64,000 nt of DNA, from assembly GCF_014653945.1 (NCBI RefSeq), contig NZ_BNAU01000009.1, forward strand, positions 240,370 to 304,369, written 5' to 3'. Both the position numbers and the translations under genes were made by a program. The notes under the pieces were generated by a model, which was not told where the DNA came from, made no database searches, and saw nothing but the letters and a program-made list of their open reading frames with translations. This stretch comes from Amycolatopsis deserti (GTDB taxonomy: Bacteria > Actinomycetota > Actinomycetes > Mycobacteriales > Pseudonocardiaceae). Shown here in pieces: positions 9,001 to 16,720 of this stretch (position 1 is its first letter; each line of letters opens with the position of its first letter).

Positions 9001-10120
9001 GCTCGCCGGTGTCGGCGAGCGCGTCCTCGGCCGGGCCGGCGATGAGGGTGAGCGGGGTGCGGAACTCGTGGCTGACGTTGGCGAAGAACTCGCTCTTCGC
9101 GCGGTCCAGTTCGGCCAGCGCCTCCGAGCGCCGCCGCTCGCTCTCGTAGGCGAGCGCGTCGGTGATCAGGCTCGACACCTGCCCGCCGAGCAGTTCGAGG
9201 AACGCGCGGTAGTCCGCGTCCAGCGCCTGGTAGGCCGACACGCCGAGCACCAGCGCGCCCACCGGCTCCGCGCGCCCGGCCGCGACCAGCGGCAGCACCA
9301 CCGCCTGGTCCGGCGCCGCCGTGCCGACGACCACCGGCTGCACGAAGTCCGGCCCGAACCGGTCCCGCAACCCGCCGCACACGCGGGCTTCGCCGTCCCA
9401 CAACGGCCACACCTCTGCCTCACCGCGGTCCAGCACCGCGGGCGCGGCACGTTCCCCCGGGCCGACCCCGTAGGCCGCGGCCAGCGACGCCTGCCCGTCG
9501 TCGAACAGGTAGGCCAGCGCGAACGGCAGATCGGCGCCGTGCCGGCTCAGCGCGGTGACCGCCGAGCGCGCGGTCTGCGTCACCGACCCGGCCGCGGACA
9601 CCTCGCCGAGATCGTTGAGCACCGCCAGCCGTCGCTGCCGGACCACCTGCACCGTGGTGTCCTGCACCGCGACCAGGATGCCCAGCACCTCGCCCCGGTC
9701 GTCGGAGATCGGGCTGTAGGAGAACGTCCAGTACGTCTCTTCCAGGTAGTTGTGCCGGTCGATGAACAGCAGCTGGTTCTCCGAATAGGTGGCGCCCTGG
9801 CCGGTCATCACGTGCCGGGTCAGCGGGCCCAGCTCGGTCCACGCTTCGGCCCAGCACTCCGACGCCGGGCGCCCGAGGTAGCGCGGGTGCTTCTCGCCCA
9901 TGGCCGGGCGGTAGGCGTCGTTGTAGAAGATCGTCAGCTCCGGCCCCCACCACACCAGCATGGGGAACCGCGACGACAGCACCAGGCGCAGCGCGGAATG
10001 CAGTTCGGCGGGCCAGTCCGCGATCGGGCCGAGCGCGCTCGCCGACCAGTCACGGCCGGCGACCATCGCCCCCATCTCCCCCAGTGTGTCCAAATAAGAC
10101 GTATCAGCGGGACGCGTCAT
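6071..10120 (-). CDS. Giant hybrid sensor: PAS-GAF-histidine kinase-receiver-PAS-GAF-PP2C-HATPase
   Basis: A 1349-aa soluble signalling protein. Domains by residue: PAS-like (~30-160), GAF (~165-325), HisKA with His351 in NVSHEFRTP, HATPase with N470 (~440-565), receiver with Asp656 and Lys708 (~608-725), PAS (~735-845), GAF-like (~850-985), SpoIIE/PP2C phosphatase with GGDWYD (Asp1027), VVVGDCVGRG (Asp1045) and NDDVA (1211-1215), and an RsbW-like HATPase with EACTNSIEHG (Glu1267, Asn1271). It thus joins phosphorelay sensing to both arms of partner switching: dephosphorylating a STAS antagonist and acting as an anti-sigma kinase. It lies 8 bp after the STAS gene at 10129-10482, the likely partner. 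No membrane segments are seen. Confidence 0.93.
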   Translation of the reverse strand: MTRPADTSYLDTLGEMGAMVAGRDWSASALGPIADWPAELHSALRLVLSSRFPMLVWWGPELTIFYNDAYRPAMGEKHPRYLGRPASECWAEAWTELGPLTRHVMTGQGATYSENQLLFIDRHNYLEETYWTFSYSPISDDRGEVLGILVAVQDTTVQVVRQRRLAVLNDLGEVSAAGSVTQTARSAVTALSRHGADLPFALAYLFDDGQASLAAAYGVGPGERAAPAVLDRGEAEVWPLWDGEARVCGGLRDRFGPDFVQPVVVGTAAPDQAVVLPLVAAGRAEPVGALVLGVSAYQALDADYRAFLELLGGQVSSLITDALAYESERRRSEALAELDRAKSEFFANVSHEFRTPLTLIAGPAEDALADTGEPLPPGQRERLELVHRNAGRLRRLVDDLLDFAKIEAGHLQPAAAPHDLAALTTEIAESFAPAVRRAGLRFEIDCPPLPRAVTVDPDMWEKVVLNLLSNGLKYTREGGVAVRLRERDGHAELTVADTGVGIPADELPRLFQRFHRARGREGRSHEGAGIGLALVWELVRLHDGTVSADSVEGAGSTFTVRLPLAAVAPPPTDRALMAAPAYRDEALQWRAGGEDAPEPVAGDGSGPTLLVVEDNTDLSRFIARLLRPLGRVLLARDGVEGLELARRHRPDLVLSDVMMPRLDGFGLIRALRAEPATKSVPVLFLSARAGVEAAVSGLEAGADDYLPKPFSGAELLARVRANLALSGLRRRESEFRRALFESLREGVFVAESGGEVVEVNAAFTAITGHGAESLPMAWPYPWLGEDAARVPADDLVGYLGDGHEVSVVVRRPDGGEAWAALTLTRVAEGDGRAWLLGTLRDVTVEKKAADREAVLAAFAADLAAATDVSEVLHAGVSALRAILGATRVVAAVWPTVESGGLLAGDPEAGSFDELDPELYERLDRARRQPPGQIWPGAAGRELGAALGSGDSVVWAERVDQVLGAEDRALFGMLVAQLAQALGRARSYDEARAVALTLQHAILGPTDLPGGFAVRYEPAVRPLEVGGDWYDVARLPDGRIAVVVGDCVGRGLAAASVMGQLRSACSALLLSYGDPARALDQLDGFARQIPGALCTTVFCAVVDPVAGIVTYSSAGHPSAVLSHADGSDQLLDQALSVPLAVRRSKDRPRATVPLRPGSVLLLYTDGLVERHGQPIDEAIEGARVALREVPRRQSAEITEHLLDRLLPPSGHNDDVAVLVYVHPPGPLRLNLPAVPRSLVDMRWELRQWLAESDVPDEPAQDVILAVDEACTNSIEHGYSGSGEGTLTLTATAAEGTVEVVITDDGTWRPPPADPGIRGRGVGLMRALMTEVDITPGEQGSEVRMRRNWKN

Positions 10121-10128
10121 GGACCGGG

Positions 10129-10482
10129 TCAGCCCTCACCCAAGGCGCACTCGACGGTCTCGGCAACCGTGAACACCTGCCGCAGATCGGCCGCCTCCAG
10201 CGCACGCAACACGACGCGGCTCGACGCGACCAGGCGCAGCGGCGTGCCCGCTTCGGCGCACCGTTGCTCGGCCTCGACCAGCAGGGACAACCCGGCGGAG
10301 CCGAGGAAGTCCACGCGGGACAGGTCGACGATCACCGGCTTCGGCGGCGTGGCCGCGCGGCGGGCCTGGTCCATCTCGCTGATCAGCGCGGGCGCCGAAC
10401 ACAGGTCCACGCCACCGGACACGGTCACCACGACGGCCTCCCCGGTCACCTGGTGACGCACCGAGAATGCTTCTTCGGGCAC
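10129..10482 (-). CDS. STAS-domain anti-sigma factor antagonist
   Basis: A 117-aa single STAS domain of the SpoIIAA/RsbV type. Such proteins bind an anti-sigma kinase when unphosphorylated and release the sigma factor. The phospho-acceptor serine is in the conserved loop DFLGSAGLS (about residue 62). The gene is directly upstream of the giant hybrid protein, which carries both an RsbW-like kinase domain and a PP2C phosphatase that could phosphorylate and dephosphorylate it. That pairing is inferred from adjacency. Confidence 0.9.
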   Translation of the reverse strand: MPEEAFSVRHQVTGEAVVVTVSGGVDLCSAPALISEMDQARRAATPPKPVIVDLSRVDFLGSAGLSLLVEAEQRCAEAGTPLRLVASSRVVLRALEAADLRQVFTVAETVECALGEG

Positions 10483-10568
10483 CGAAACCTCCCGGACACG
10501 CGTAGGGGCACCTGCGGTGCGTTCAGCCTAATGCGAGCCCGGGAAGTCGGCACGATCTGCGTGCGGCG

Positions 10569-10982
10569 TCAGCCGGCCAGCGCTGGTGCCGCGTAGGCGG
10601 CCAGCCGTTCCCCGACGTCCGCCGGATCCCAGGCCGGTGGCTCGAGGACACCGGTCGCGACGCCGTCGCACAGGTCCTCGGCGAACCGCGCCACCACGCG
10701 CGGCGCGGGCAGGACGTCGGTGCCGAGGTAGGCCAGGACGATCAGGTCCTCGCCGCAGTGCGATTCGACGACCAGCGACCAGCCGGTGTCCTCGCTCCAG
10801 ATGAGGGCCGCGTCGCGGTCGGGGAACTCCGGTAGGCGCCGTTCCAGTGCCAGATAGGCGTTGGCCGGTGGTGGATCGATCTGCACGAAGTAGGCGTTGC
10901 CGCCCAATCCCAGAGCCTCGGTCACCAGTCGCACGTACCGTCGCAGTCCCCGCGCCTGCGCGTCCTCGTATTCCAGGTACAT
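10569..10982 (-). CDS. DUF6292-like actinobacterial protein
   Basis: A 137-aa protein starting MYLEYEDAQARGLRRYV. It resembles a small family found across Pseudonocardiaceae and related actinomycetes (DUF6292, from memory), with a central PDRDAALIWSEDTGW segment and a LIVLAYLGTDVLPAPRVV segment. The start at 10982 is chosen because the family pattern begins there; the longer upstream frame is poor in coding character. Function is unknown. It sits between two STAS genes on the same strand, so it may take part in the same signalling island. Confidence 0.65.
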   Translation of the reverse strand: MYLEYEDAQARGLRRYVRLVTEALGLGGNAYFVQIDPPPANAYLALERRLPEFPDRDAALIWSEDTGWSLVVESHCGEDLIVLAYLGTDVLPAPRVVARFAEDLCDGVATGVLEPPAWDPADVGERLAAYAAPALAG

Positions 10983-11152
10983 CTGCCCTCGCACTTCGCC
11001 CACCAGGTACCCGGACGGAAGCGCCGCTGCTTGACGCCGCGCCGGAAACCGGCCCCTTGACGGGTTTGAAACCGCTCTTGGCCCAGCCGGGCTACCCCGG
11101 GCTCGCGAGGCCCAAACCCGTGATTTCACGGTGGGTGTGCGTGAGGCGTTGG

Positions 11153-11521
11153 TCACGCACGCGGGCTGGGTGACTCCTCACCCTCGATGGTGAACGACCC
11201 CAGCAGCCCGGTGATGTCCAGGATTCGCCGTGCGTAGCGGTCCACGTTGGCCAGCTTCACGGTGCCGCCCCGCTCCTCCGCGCTGGTCTTCGCCCTGATC
11301 AGGGCGCTGATGCAGGCCGAATCGAAGAAGTTGAGGCCCGCGAAGTCGAGCACCAGGTGGATCGCGCCCGATTCGAGCAGCTTCTCCACGGCCTGGTCCA
11401 GCTGGTCCACCGCGCCGTGGTCGATCTCGCCGAGCAGCAGCACACGTCCGCTGTCCCCGCTGGCCTCCGTGCGCACCACGGAAGCCGTGGCGGAGCTGGT
11501 CGCGCCTTCGTCCGTCGTCAT
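11153..11521 (-). CDS. STAS-domain anti-sigma factor antagonist
   Basis: A 122-aa STAS protein with about 20 extra N-terminal residues rich in Ser/Thr. The phosphorylatable serine sits in NFFDSACISALI (about residue 68). It is divergently transcribed from rsbR with about 148 bp between the starts. A GGAGTGAG ribosome site lies upstream of the ATG. Its kinase partner could be RsbT, the RsbW-like protein at 15632-16063 or the giant hybrid; sequence alone does not decide. Confidence 0.87.
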   Translation of the reverse strand: MTTDEGATSSATASVVRTEASGDSGRVLLLGEIDHGAVDQLDQAVEKLLESGAIHLVLDFAGLNFFDSACISALIRAKTSAEERGGTVKLANVDRYARRILDITGLLGSFTIEGEESPSPRA

Positions 11522-11669
11522 GGTTCGAACTCACTCCAAAATCGTGGCGTCGGCTTCGGCCCCGGTTGTCGCCCGGCGGCCGTGTGCAATAAGTTTGCCG
11601 CAAAGCAACGAACTTCGTGGATTGTGCTCGCGTGCCCGCGACCGTCCACCATGCTGGAGCCTGGGAGCG

Positions 11670-12539
11670 ATGACGACAACCTCCGACCGCCAGATCACCG
11701 CCGTGGTCAGCGATTTCCTTGACGCCCAAAAGGAAACGATCGTCGCGCAGTGGGCCGACTCGTCGTTCTTCCGCTCCGTGGCGCAGGATTCCGACCAGGC
11801 CGCCGGCGACAGCGCCGAGGTCCTGCGTGGCCTGCGGCGCGCCATCGCCGCTGGTGACGCGGACAGCCCCGCCGCCGAGGGCTTCAACGACCTGCGTTCG
11901 CTGCTCACCGCGCTCGCCTCGCAGCTGGACGGCAACGAAGGCGTGAGCGCGCGCACCGCCGTCGAGGTGAGCGACCTCAAGAAGCCGCTGCTGCGCCTGT
12001 GGCGGCAGGAGGCCGATGCGGACTTGCTCACAGCGGGCGCCGTGCTGCTCTCCAGCGCCGTGGACACGCTCCGGCTGGTGCTCGTCGAGTCCGCGCTGGC
12101 CGCGGCCAAGGAGACCCTGGCGATCCAGCGCGAGCAGCTGACCGAACTGTCCACCCCGGTCATCAAGCTGTGGGACGGCGTGCTGGCCATCCCGCTGATC
12201 GGCACCCTGGACAGCATGCGCAGCCAGGTCGCCACCGAAAGCCTGCTGCAGTCGATCATGACCCACCAGGCCAAGGTCGCGATCCTGGACATCACCGGCG
12301 TGCCCACGGTCGACACGATGGTCGCCCAGCACCTGCTCAAGACCGCGATGGCGGCCCGGCTGATGGGCGCCGAGTGCGTGATCAGCGGCATCCGCCCGCA
12401 GATCGCGAACACGATGGTGCAGCTGGGCATCGACCTCGGCGAGGTCGCCACCCGGGCGCGGCTGGCCGACGCGCTGGCCTACGCCCTGAACCGGCTTGGT
12501 CTGCAGGTCGGGTCGGCGGCGGGTCCGGGCGTGGTCTGA
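11670..12539 (+). CDS. rsbR: RsbR-like stressosome co-antagonist
   Basis: A 289-aa protein with an N-terminal helical sensor domain (about 1-150) and a C-terminal STAS domain (about 165-280). The STAS domain has threonines in the positions phosphorylated in Bacillus RsbR proteins: DITGVPTVDT (Thr209, Thr213, Thr216) and IANTMVQLG (Thr248). RsbR and RsbS build the stressosome scaffold that holds RsbT until stress. The ATG at 11670 is used because GGGAG precedes it and the sensor domain begins there. It is first in a run of five overlapping genes; its TGA overlaps the rsbS ATG. Confidence 0.9.
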   Translation: MTTTSDRQITAVVSDFLDAQKETIVAQWADSSFFRSVAQDSDQAAGDSAEVLRGLRRAIAAGDADSPAAEGFNDLRSLLTALASQLDGNEGVSARTAVEVSDLKKPLLRLWRQEADADLLTAGAVLLSSAVDTLRLVLVESALAAAKETLAIQREQLTELSTPVIKLWDGVLAIPLIGTLDSMRSQVATESLLQSIMTHQAKVAILDITGVPTVDTMVAQHLLKTAMAARLMGAECVISGIRPQIANTMVQLGIDLGEVATRARLADALAYALNRLGLQVGSAAGPGVV

Positions 12540-12916
12540 TGGCCGGTGTCCCCATCGTCAACCTGAACGGTGTCCTGCTGGTCACCATCCAGGAGGAGCT
12601 CCTCGACCAGTCCGTGGCCGAGTTCGAGTCGGCGCTCACCGAGAAGGTCGTGGAGACCCGCGCCCGTGGGGTGCTCATCGACGTGTCCGTGCTGGACATC
12701 ATCGACTCGTTCCTCGCCCGCACGCTGCACGACATCGCCGCCATCACCTCGCTGATGGCGGCGCGCACCGTCGTGGTCGGCATGCGCCCTGCCGTGGCGA
12801 TCACCCTCGTCGAACTCGGCCTGACCCTGCCCGGGCTGCTCACCGCGCTCTCCGTCGAGGAGGGTCTTTCGCTCCTCGCCCCACCACCGGGGCCCGCGCG
12901 GACGGCGCTGCGGTGA
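12539..12916 (+). CDS. rsbS: RsbS-like stressosome scaffold antagonist
   Basis: A 125-aa single-domain STAS protein of the RsbS type. The conserved phospho-serine is Ser57 in DIIDSFLART, followed by the VVVGMRPAVAITLVELG motif typical of the RsbS branch. It would co-assemble with RsbR and sequester RsbT. The start ATG overlaps the rsbR stop as TGATG and its stop overlaps the rsbT GTG, so stoichiometry is probably set by coupled translation. Confidence 0.92.
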   Translation: MAGVPIVNLNGVLLVTIQEELLDQSVAEFESALTEKVVETRARGVLIDVSVLDIIDSFLARTLHDIAAITSLMAARTVVVGMRPAVAITLVELGLTLPGLLTALSVEEGLSLLAPPPGPARTALR

Positions 12917-13338
12917 CACGCGCGCCTTCGACGAGCACGGTCGCCATCCACGACGAGTACGACATCGTGCATGTGCGGCACGCCGCCCGTGAGGCGGCGT
13001 CCACCGCGGGGTTCAGCCTCGTGCAGCAGACCAAGCTGGTCACCGCCGCCAGCGAGCTGGCCCGCAACGCGCTGGTCTACGGGGGCGGCGGGCAGGCGGA
13101 AATCGCCGTGGAGGACCCCGGCGGCAACCCGACGGTGCGGATGACCTTCACCGACAAGGGTCCGGGCATCCCGGACATCGAGGCGGCCATGGCGGACGGG
13201 TTCACCACCGGTTCCGGCCTCGGCCTGGGCCTGGGCGGCGCCAAGCGGCTGGCCGACCAGTTCCGGATCGACTCCGCGCCCGGCCGCGGGACCAGGGTGG
13301 AGATCAGCATGTCCGCCCGCCGGACCACGGGCCCGTGA
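12913..13338 (+). CDS. rsbT: RsbT-like serine/threonine kinase
   Basis: A 141-aa HATPase protein of the RsbT type, with the N box ELARNALVYG (near residue 45-54), the GPGIPDIEAAM G1 region and a GLGLGLGGAKRLAD lid/G2 segment. RsbT phosphorylates RsbS and RsbR, is released, and then activates the RsbU phosphatase. It starts with GTG in a 4-bp overlap with rsbS and ends in a 4-bp overlap with the next gene. Confidence 0.92.
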   Translation: MTRAPSTSTVAIHDEYDIVHVRHAAREAASTAGFSLVQQTKLVTAASELARNALVYGGGGQAEIAVEDPGGNPTVRMTFTDKGPGIPDIEAAMADGFTTGSGLGLGLGGAKRLADQFRIDSAPGRGTRVEISMSARRTTGP

Positions 13339-14333
13339 CCCGCGACGACCTGGTCGTGACCGAACCCAGCCACGTCGGGCGCGCGCGGGTCATCGCCGCG
13401 TCGGCCGCGGCCCGTGCCGGGCTGCCCCTGGACCGGGTCCACCGGGTGTCGCTCGCCGCCACCGAACTGGCCACCAACCTGCTCAAGCACGCCGGGCGCG
13501 GGGTGTTCAGCGTGGTGCCCGGGCTGGGCAGGCTGGACGTGGTGGCGGCCGACCGCGGCCCGGGGATCGGCCGGATCGAGGACAGCATGCGCGACGGCTA
13601 CTCGACGACCGGCACCCTCGGCGGTGGCCTGGGCGCGGTGCGCCGCGCCGCGGACGTGTTCGACGTCTACAGCCGGCGCGGCCAGGGCACCTCGGTGCTC
13701 GCGCGGTGGCACGGGGGCCCGTCGCCGTTGCGGGGTGGCCTGCGGATCGGCAGCGCGGTCCTCACCGCCCCGGGTGAAACCGAGTGCGGCGACCGCTGGA
13801 CGGCGCAAACGGCGGACGATAGCGTGACCATCGCGGTGAGTGACGGCTTGGGACACGGTCAGTTAGCGGCCAAGGCCAGTGACGCGGCGATCTCCACCGT
13901 CGTGGCGCACACCGAGCTGCGGCCGGCTCGTATCCTGGAGCTGATGCAGCCGTCCCTCGCTTCCACCCGCGGCGCGACCGTGGCCGTCGCGCAGCTGACA
14001 CCGGCGGAGGGGCGCATGCGGTTCTGCGGGGTGGGCAACGTGTCCACCCGGTTCTACGCGGACCCGGACACGTCCGTGCAGCGCATCGTGTCCCGCCACG
14101 GCATCGTGGGCGTCGCCGCCCGGCCGCGGCCGTCGGACTCCGTGTACCCGTGGTCGCCGCGCAGCTGGCTGATCCTGCACACCGACGGCATTTCGGACAA
14201 GTGGAGCAGCACCGACTGGCCCGGGTTGTTCACGCACGACCCGGCGACCGTCGCCGGGTGGATCCTGGGCCAGCGCGGCCGCGAGCGGGACGACGCGTGC
14301 GTGGTCGTCGTCGCGGGAGGTGGTGGACCGTGA
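13335..14333 (+). CDS. HATPase-PP2C fusion (RsbT/RsbW-like plus RsbX-like phosphatase)
   Basis: A 332-aa two-domain protein. Residues ~1-130 are a second RsbT-like HATPase (AATELATNLLKHAG and GPGIGRIED motifs). Residues ~140-330 are a small SpoIIE/RsbX-type PP2C phosphatase (VSDGLGHGQLA, LHTDGISDKW, DDACVVVV). In Bacillus, RsbX resets the stressosome by removing phosphates from RsbR and RsbS; position in the operon suggests the same job here. The fused HATPase could recruit the phosphatase to the scaffold. The GTG start overlaps the rsbT stop by 4 bp. Confidence 0.88.
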   Translation: MTRDDLVVTEPSHVGRARVIAASAAARAGLPLDRVHRVSLAATELATNLLKHAGRGVFSVVPGLGRLDVVAADRGPGIGRIEDSMRDGYSTTGTLGGGLGAVRRAADVFDVYSRRGQGTSVLARWHGGPSPLRGGLRIGSAVLTAPGETECGDRWTAQTADDSVTIAVSDGLGHGQLAAKASDAAISTVVAHTELRPARILELMQPSLASTRGATVAVAQLTPAEGRMRFCGVGNVSTRFYADPDTSVQRIVSRHGIVGVAARPRPSDSVYPWSPRSWLILHTDGISDKWSSTDWPGLFTHDPATVAGWILGQRGRERDDACVVVVAGGGGP

Positions 14334-15625
14334 CCGAGGCCACCACCGAGGACCTGCTGCGCGAGCTGCGCGAAACCGTCGAACGGCAGGAGCGGGAGCT
14401 GCGGCTGCATCAGTCGGAGCTGGAACAGACCAACGCGGGCCTGCTGGCCCTGCACGCCGAGGTCGAGCTGCAGCGGCAGCGCTCGGCGTTCCTGGACGAG
14501 GTCAGCCGGAGCGTGTCGGCCTCGCTGCGGGGCCGGGAGGTCGTGGAGGCCCTGGTCGGGCTCATCGAGCGGGAGAGCCTGGCCGACTGCGCCGGCGTGT
14601 GGCTGGCGACGAGCGAGAGCCGCACCCTCAAGCGCTTACCCCGGCCGGAGAGCGCGCCGGACGCGGACGTGAAGCGGGTGGCGACCGGGCACCAGCCGCA
14701 CGTCGAGCCGAAGCGGCTGCTGCTGCCGCTGACGGTCGGCCCGCACCTGCTCGGCGTGCTCGAGCTGAACCGGGACAGCGACTTCACCGACGACGAGGTG
14801 TCCTTCCTCACCGAGGTAGCGGCGCGGTCCGCGGTCGGCCTGCGCAACGCCGGCGAGTACGAGCGGGAGCGCGAGCTGGCCGAGCGGCTGCAGCACGCGA
14901 TGCTGCCGACCCTGAGCGCCCCGGACGACCTGGAGCTGTGCGCGCGGTACCGGCCGGCCGCGACCGGGGTGAACATCGGCGGCGACTGGTTCGACGCGTT
15001 CACCCGGGCCGACGGCACGATGGTGCTCACCGTGGGTGACGTCACCGGGCACGGCCTGGACGCGGCCGTGGTGATGGGGAAGCTGCAGAACGCGCTGCGC
15101 GCCTACACCGCCGAGGGGCACGGCCCGGCGGAGGCGCTGCGGCTGGCCCACCACCTGCTGCGCGGCCTGGACAGCACGCTGTTCGCCACGGCCGTGGTGG
15201 CCGATCTGGAGCTGGCGACCGGCCGGATGCGCTGGGCCAGCGCCGGGCACCTGCCGATGCTGACCTGCGGCAAGGACGGGGTCCGCTCCCTGGAGCGGCC
15301 GAACGCGCCGATGCTGGGGGTGCCGTTCACGTTCCACATCACCGAGTACGAGGAGACCATCGCCCCGGGCAGCGACCTGCTGCTCTACACCGACGGCCTG
15401 GTGGAGCGCCGGGCGGAGGTCCTCGACGACGGCCTGGAGCGGCTGACCGGCGCGTTCGCCGAGGTCACCGGGCTGCCCACGGACGAGGCCGGTGACCGGA
15501 TCCTGGCCGAGATGCTGGGCCAGGACGAGCACGACGACGACGTGTGCCTGCTGTTGTGCCGCTGGTCGGCGCGGCCGGACGCGCGGTCCTCGCACGGCGC
15601 GCGGCACCTGCCCGCGCACCGCTGA
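14330..15625 (+). CDS. rsbU: RsbU-like GAF-PP2C phosphatase
   Basis: A 431-aa protein with an N-terminal coiled coil (about 5-55, rich in Glu/Arg/Gln), a GAF domain (about 60-185) and a C-terminal SpoIIE/PP2C domain (about 195-415). The phosphatase motifs are GGDWFDAF, TVGDVTGHGLDA, SAGHLPML, YTDGLVERR and HDDDVCLLL. The likely role is dephosphorylating STAS antagonists once activated by RsbT. The GTG start (14330) overlaps the previous stop by 4 bp; it is the last gene of the five-gene operon. Only 6 bp separate its stop from the convergent RsbW-like gene. Confidence 0.9.
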   Translation: MTEATTEDLLRELRETVERQERELRLHQSELEQTNAGLLALHAEVELQRQRSAFLDEVSRSVSASLRGREVVEALVGLIERESLADCAGVWLATSESRTLKRLPRPESAPDADVKRVATGHQPHVEPKRLLLPLTVGPHLLGVLELNRDSDFTDDEVSFLTEVAARSAVGLRNAGEYERERELAERLQHAMLPTLSAPDDLELCARYRPAATGVNIGGDWFDAFTRADGTMVLTVGDVTGHGLDAAVVMGKLQNALRAYTAEGHGPAEALRLAHHLLRGLDSTLFATAVVADLELATGRMRWASAGHLPMLTCGKDGVRSLERPNAPMLGVPFTFHITEYEETIAPGSDLLLYTDGLVERRAEVLDDGLERLTGAFAEVTGLPTDEAGDRILAEMLGQDEHDDDVCLLLCRWSARPDARSSHGARHLPAHR

Positions 15626-15631
15626 GCTTCC

Positions 15632-16063
15632 TCAGCGGGGCAGGGCGAACTCGGCCCACACCCACTTGCCGTTCGCGCCGGTCTCGTAGCCCCAGGACTC
15701 GCTGACCGCGTCGACGATCACCAGGCCGTTGCCGCGCACCGAATCCTGTTCGGCCGGTCGCGGGACCGGGACGTGCAGGTCTTCGTCCCACACGCGCAGC
15801 ACCACGCGGTCGTCGTGCTGGCGCAGCACCACGGCGACCTCGCCGTGCCCGTGCTCGACGGCGTTGGTGACCAGTTCGGACGTGGCGAGCACGATGTCCT
15901 CGCGGGTGTCCGGCGGCACCTCCCAGGCGCGCAGCGCGGAGGCGGCGAAGTGCCTGGCCTGACCCGCCGCCGGTGCCTCCTCCGGCAACCGCGTCACCGC
16001 CCGCCGCCACTCGGACGGCCTGCTGTGGTGCTTCGTCGGTCGGCGCGAGCCGTCGGTCCTCAC
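15632..16063 (-). CDS. RsbW-like ATP-binding anti-sigma kinase
   Basis: A 143-aa HATPase_c_2 protein of the anti-sigma kinase type, with N box ATSELVTNAVEHG and a C-terminal GNGLVIVDAVSESWG segment. Many actinomycete paralogues of this family exist and not all bind sigma factors. I chose the GTG at 16063 because GGGAGGA stands 4 nt before it; the open frame upstream has no homologous content. It is divergent from the STAS gene at 16299, a natural candidate for its antagonist. Confidence 0.88.
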   Translation of the reverse strand: MRTDGSRRPTKHHSRPSEWRRAVTRLPEEAPAAGQARHFAASALRAWEVPPDTREDIVLATSELVTNAVEHGHGEVAVVLRQHDDRVVLRVWDEDLHVPVPRPAEQDSVRGNGLVIVDAVSESWGYETGANGKWVWAEFALPR

Positions 16064-16298
16064 AGTGTCCTCCCGCCAGCGGTCCTTGCTCGCGTATCGG
16101 CTGTGGTGGAGGTTCCCCGGAGGGGGCCGGTTAACCACTTTCCGCCCCGATCCGCACCCGCGGTGCAGCCCGGTTAGGATCGGCGGACGGTTGAGCCGCC
16201 AGCCTGTTGCCGTGGCGGCTTTCCAGGTATCGGTGCAGCTTCCTTGTGGTCCGCCGACGGCAGGACGCGGTGAACGACGACAGTAGGAGGTATCTCGG

Positions 16299-16664
16299 GT
16301 GACCACCGAGTTGCGTGTCACGCGTCGCCTCGTCGACGGTGCCATCGTGGTGTCCGCGGCGGGCGATGTGGATCTGACCAGCGCGCCGGATCTGGACAGC
16401 GCGGTGCAGTCCGCCTGCGCCGAGACCCAGCCGCCGGGGCCGGTGGTGGTCGACCTGTCCGAGGTGACCTTCCTGGGGTCGATCGGGCTGAGCCTGCTGG
16501 TCAACGCGCAGCAGAAGTGCGAGGAGAACTCGGTGGAGCTGCGGGTCGTGGCCACCAGCCGCGCCGTGCTGCGGCCGCTGCAGGTGACCCGGCTCGACGA
16601 GCAGCTGCGGATCACGTCGTCGGTCGAGGAGGCCGTGGCGCCGCCCGCGACCGAAGCGAGCTGA
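16299..16664 (+). CDS. STAS-domain anti-sigma factor antagonist
   Basis: A 121-aa SpoIIAA/RsbV-like protein. The phospho-serine is in TFLGSIGLSLL (about residue 58). It is closely similar to the product at 10129-10482 (shared GSxGLSLLVxAxQ and VATSRAVLRxL segments), so the two are likely duplicates within the island. The GTG start has AGGAGG 9 nt upstream. A TAGGAT -10-like box is seen at about 16176 in the 235-bp divergent region shared with the RsbW-like gene. Confidence 0.92.
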   Translation: MTTELRVTRRLVDGAIVVSAAGDVDLTSAPDLDSAVQSACAETQPPGPVVVDLSEVTFLGSIGLSLLVNAQQKCEENSVELRVVATSRAVLRPLQVTRLDEQLRITSSVEEAVAPPATEAS

Positions 16665-16720
16665 TTGCCCCGGCTGGCGCGGGGTACTCGCTGCCGGTGA
16701 ACCGAGCCGGGGAGCGAGAC

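Noticed and set aside
11247..12539. 430-aa form of RsbR
   Set aside because: The first 141 residues are antisense to the divergent STAS gene; the ATG at 11670 begins the sensor domain and has a GGGAG site.
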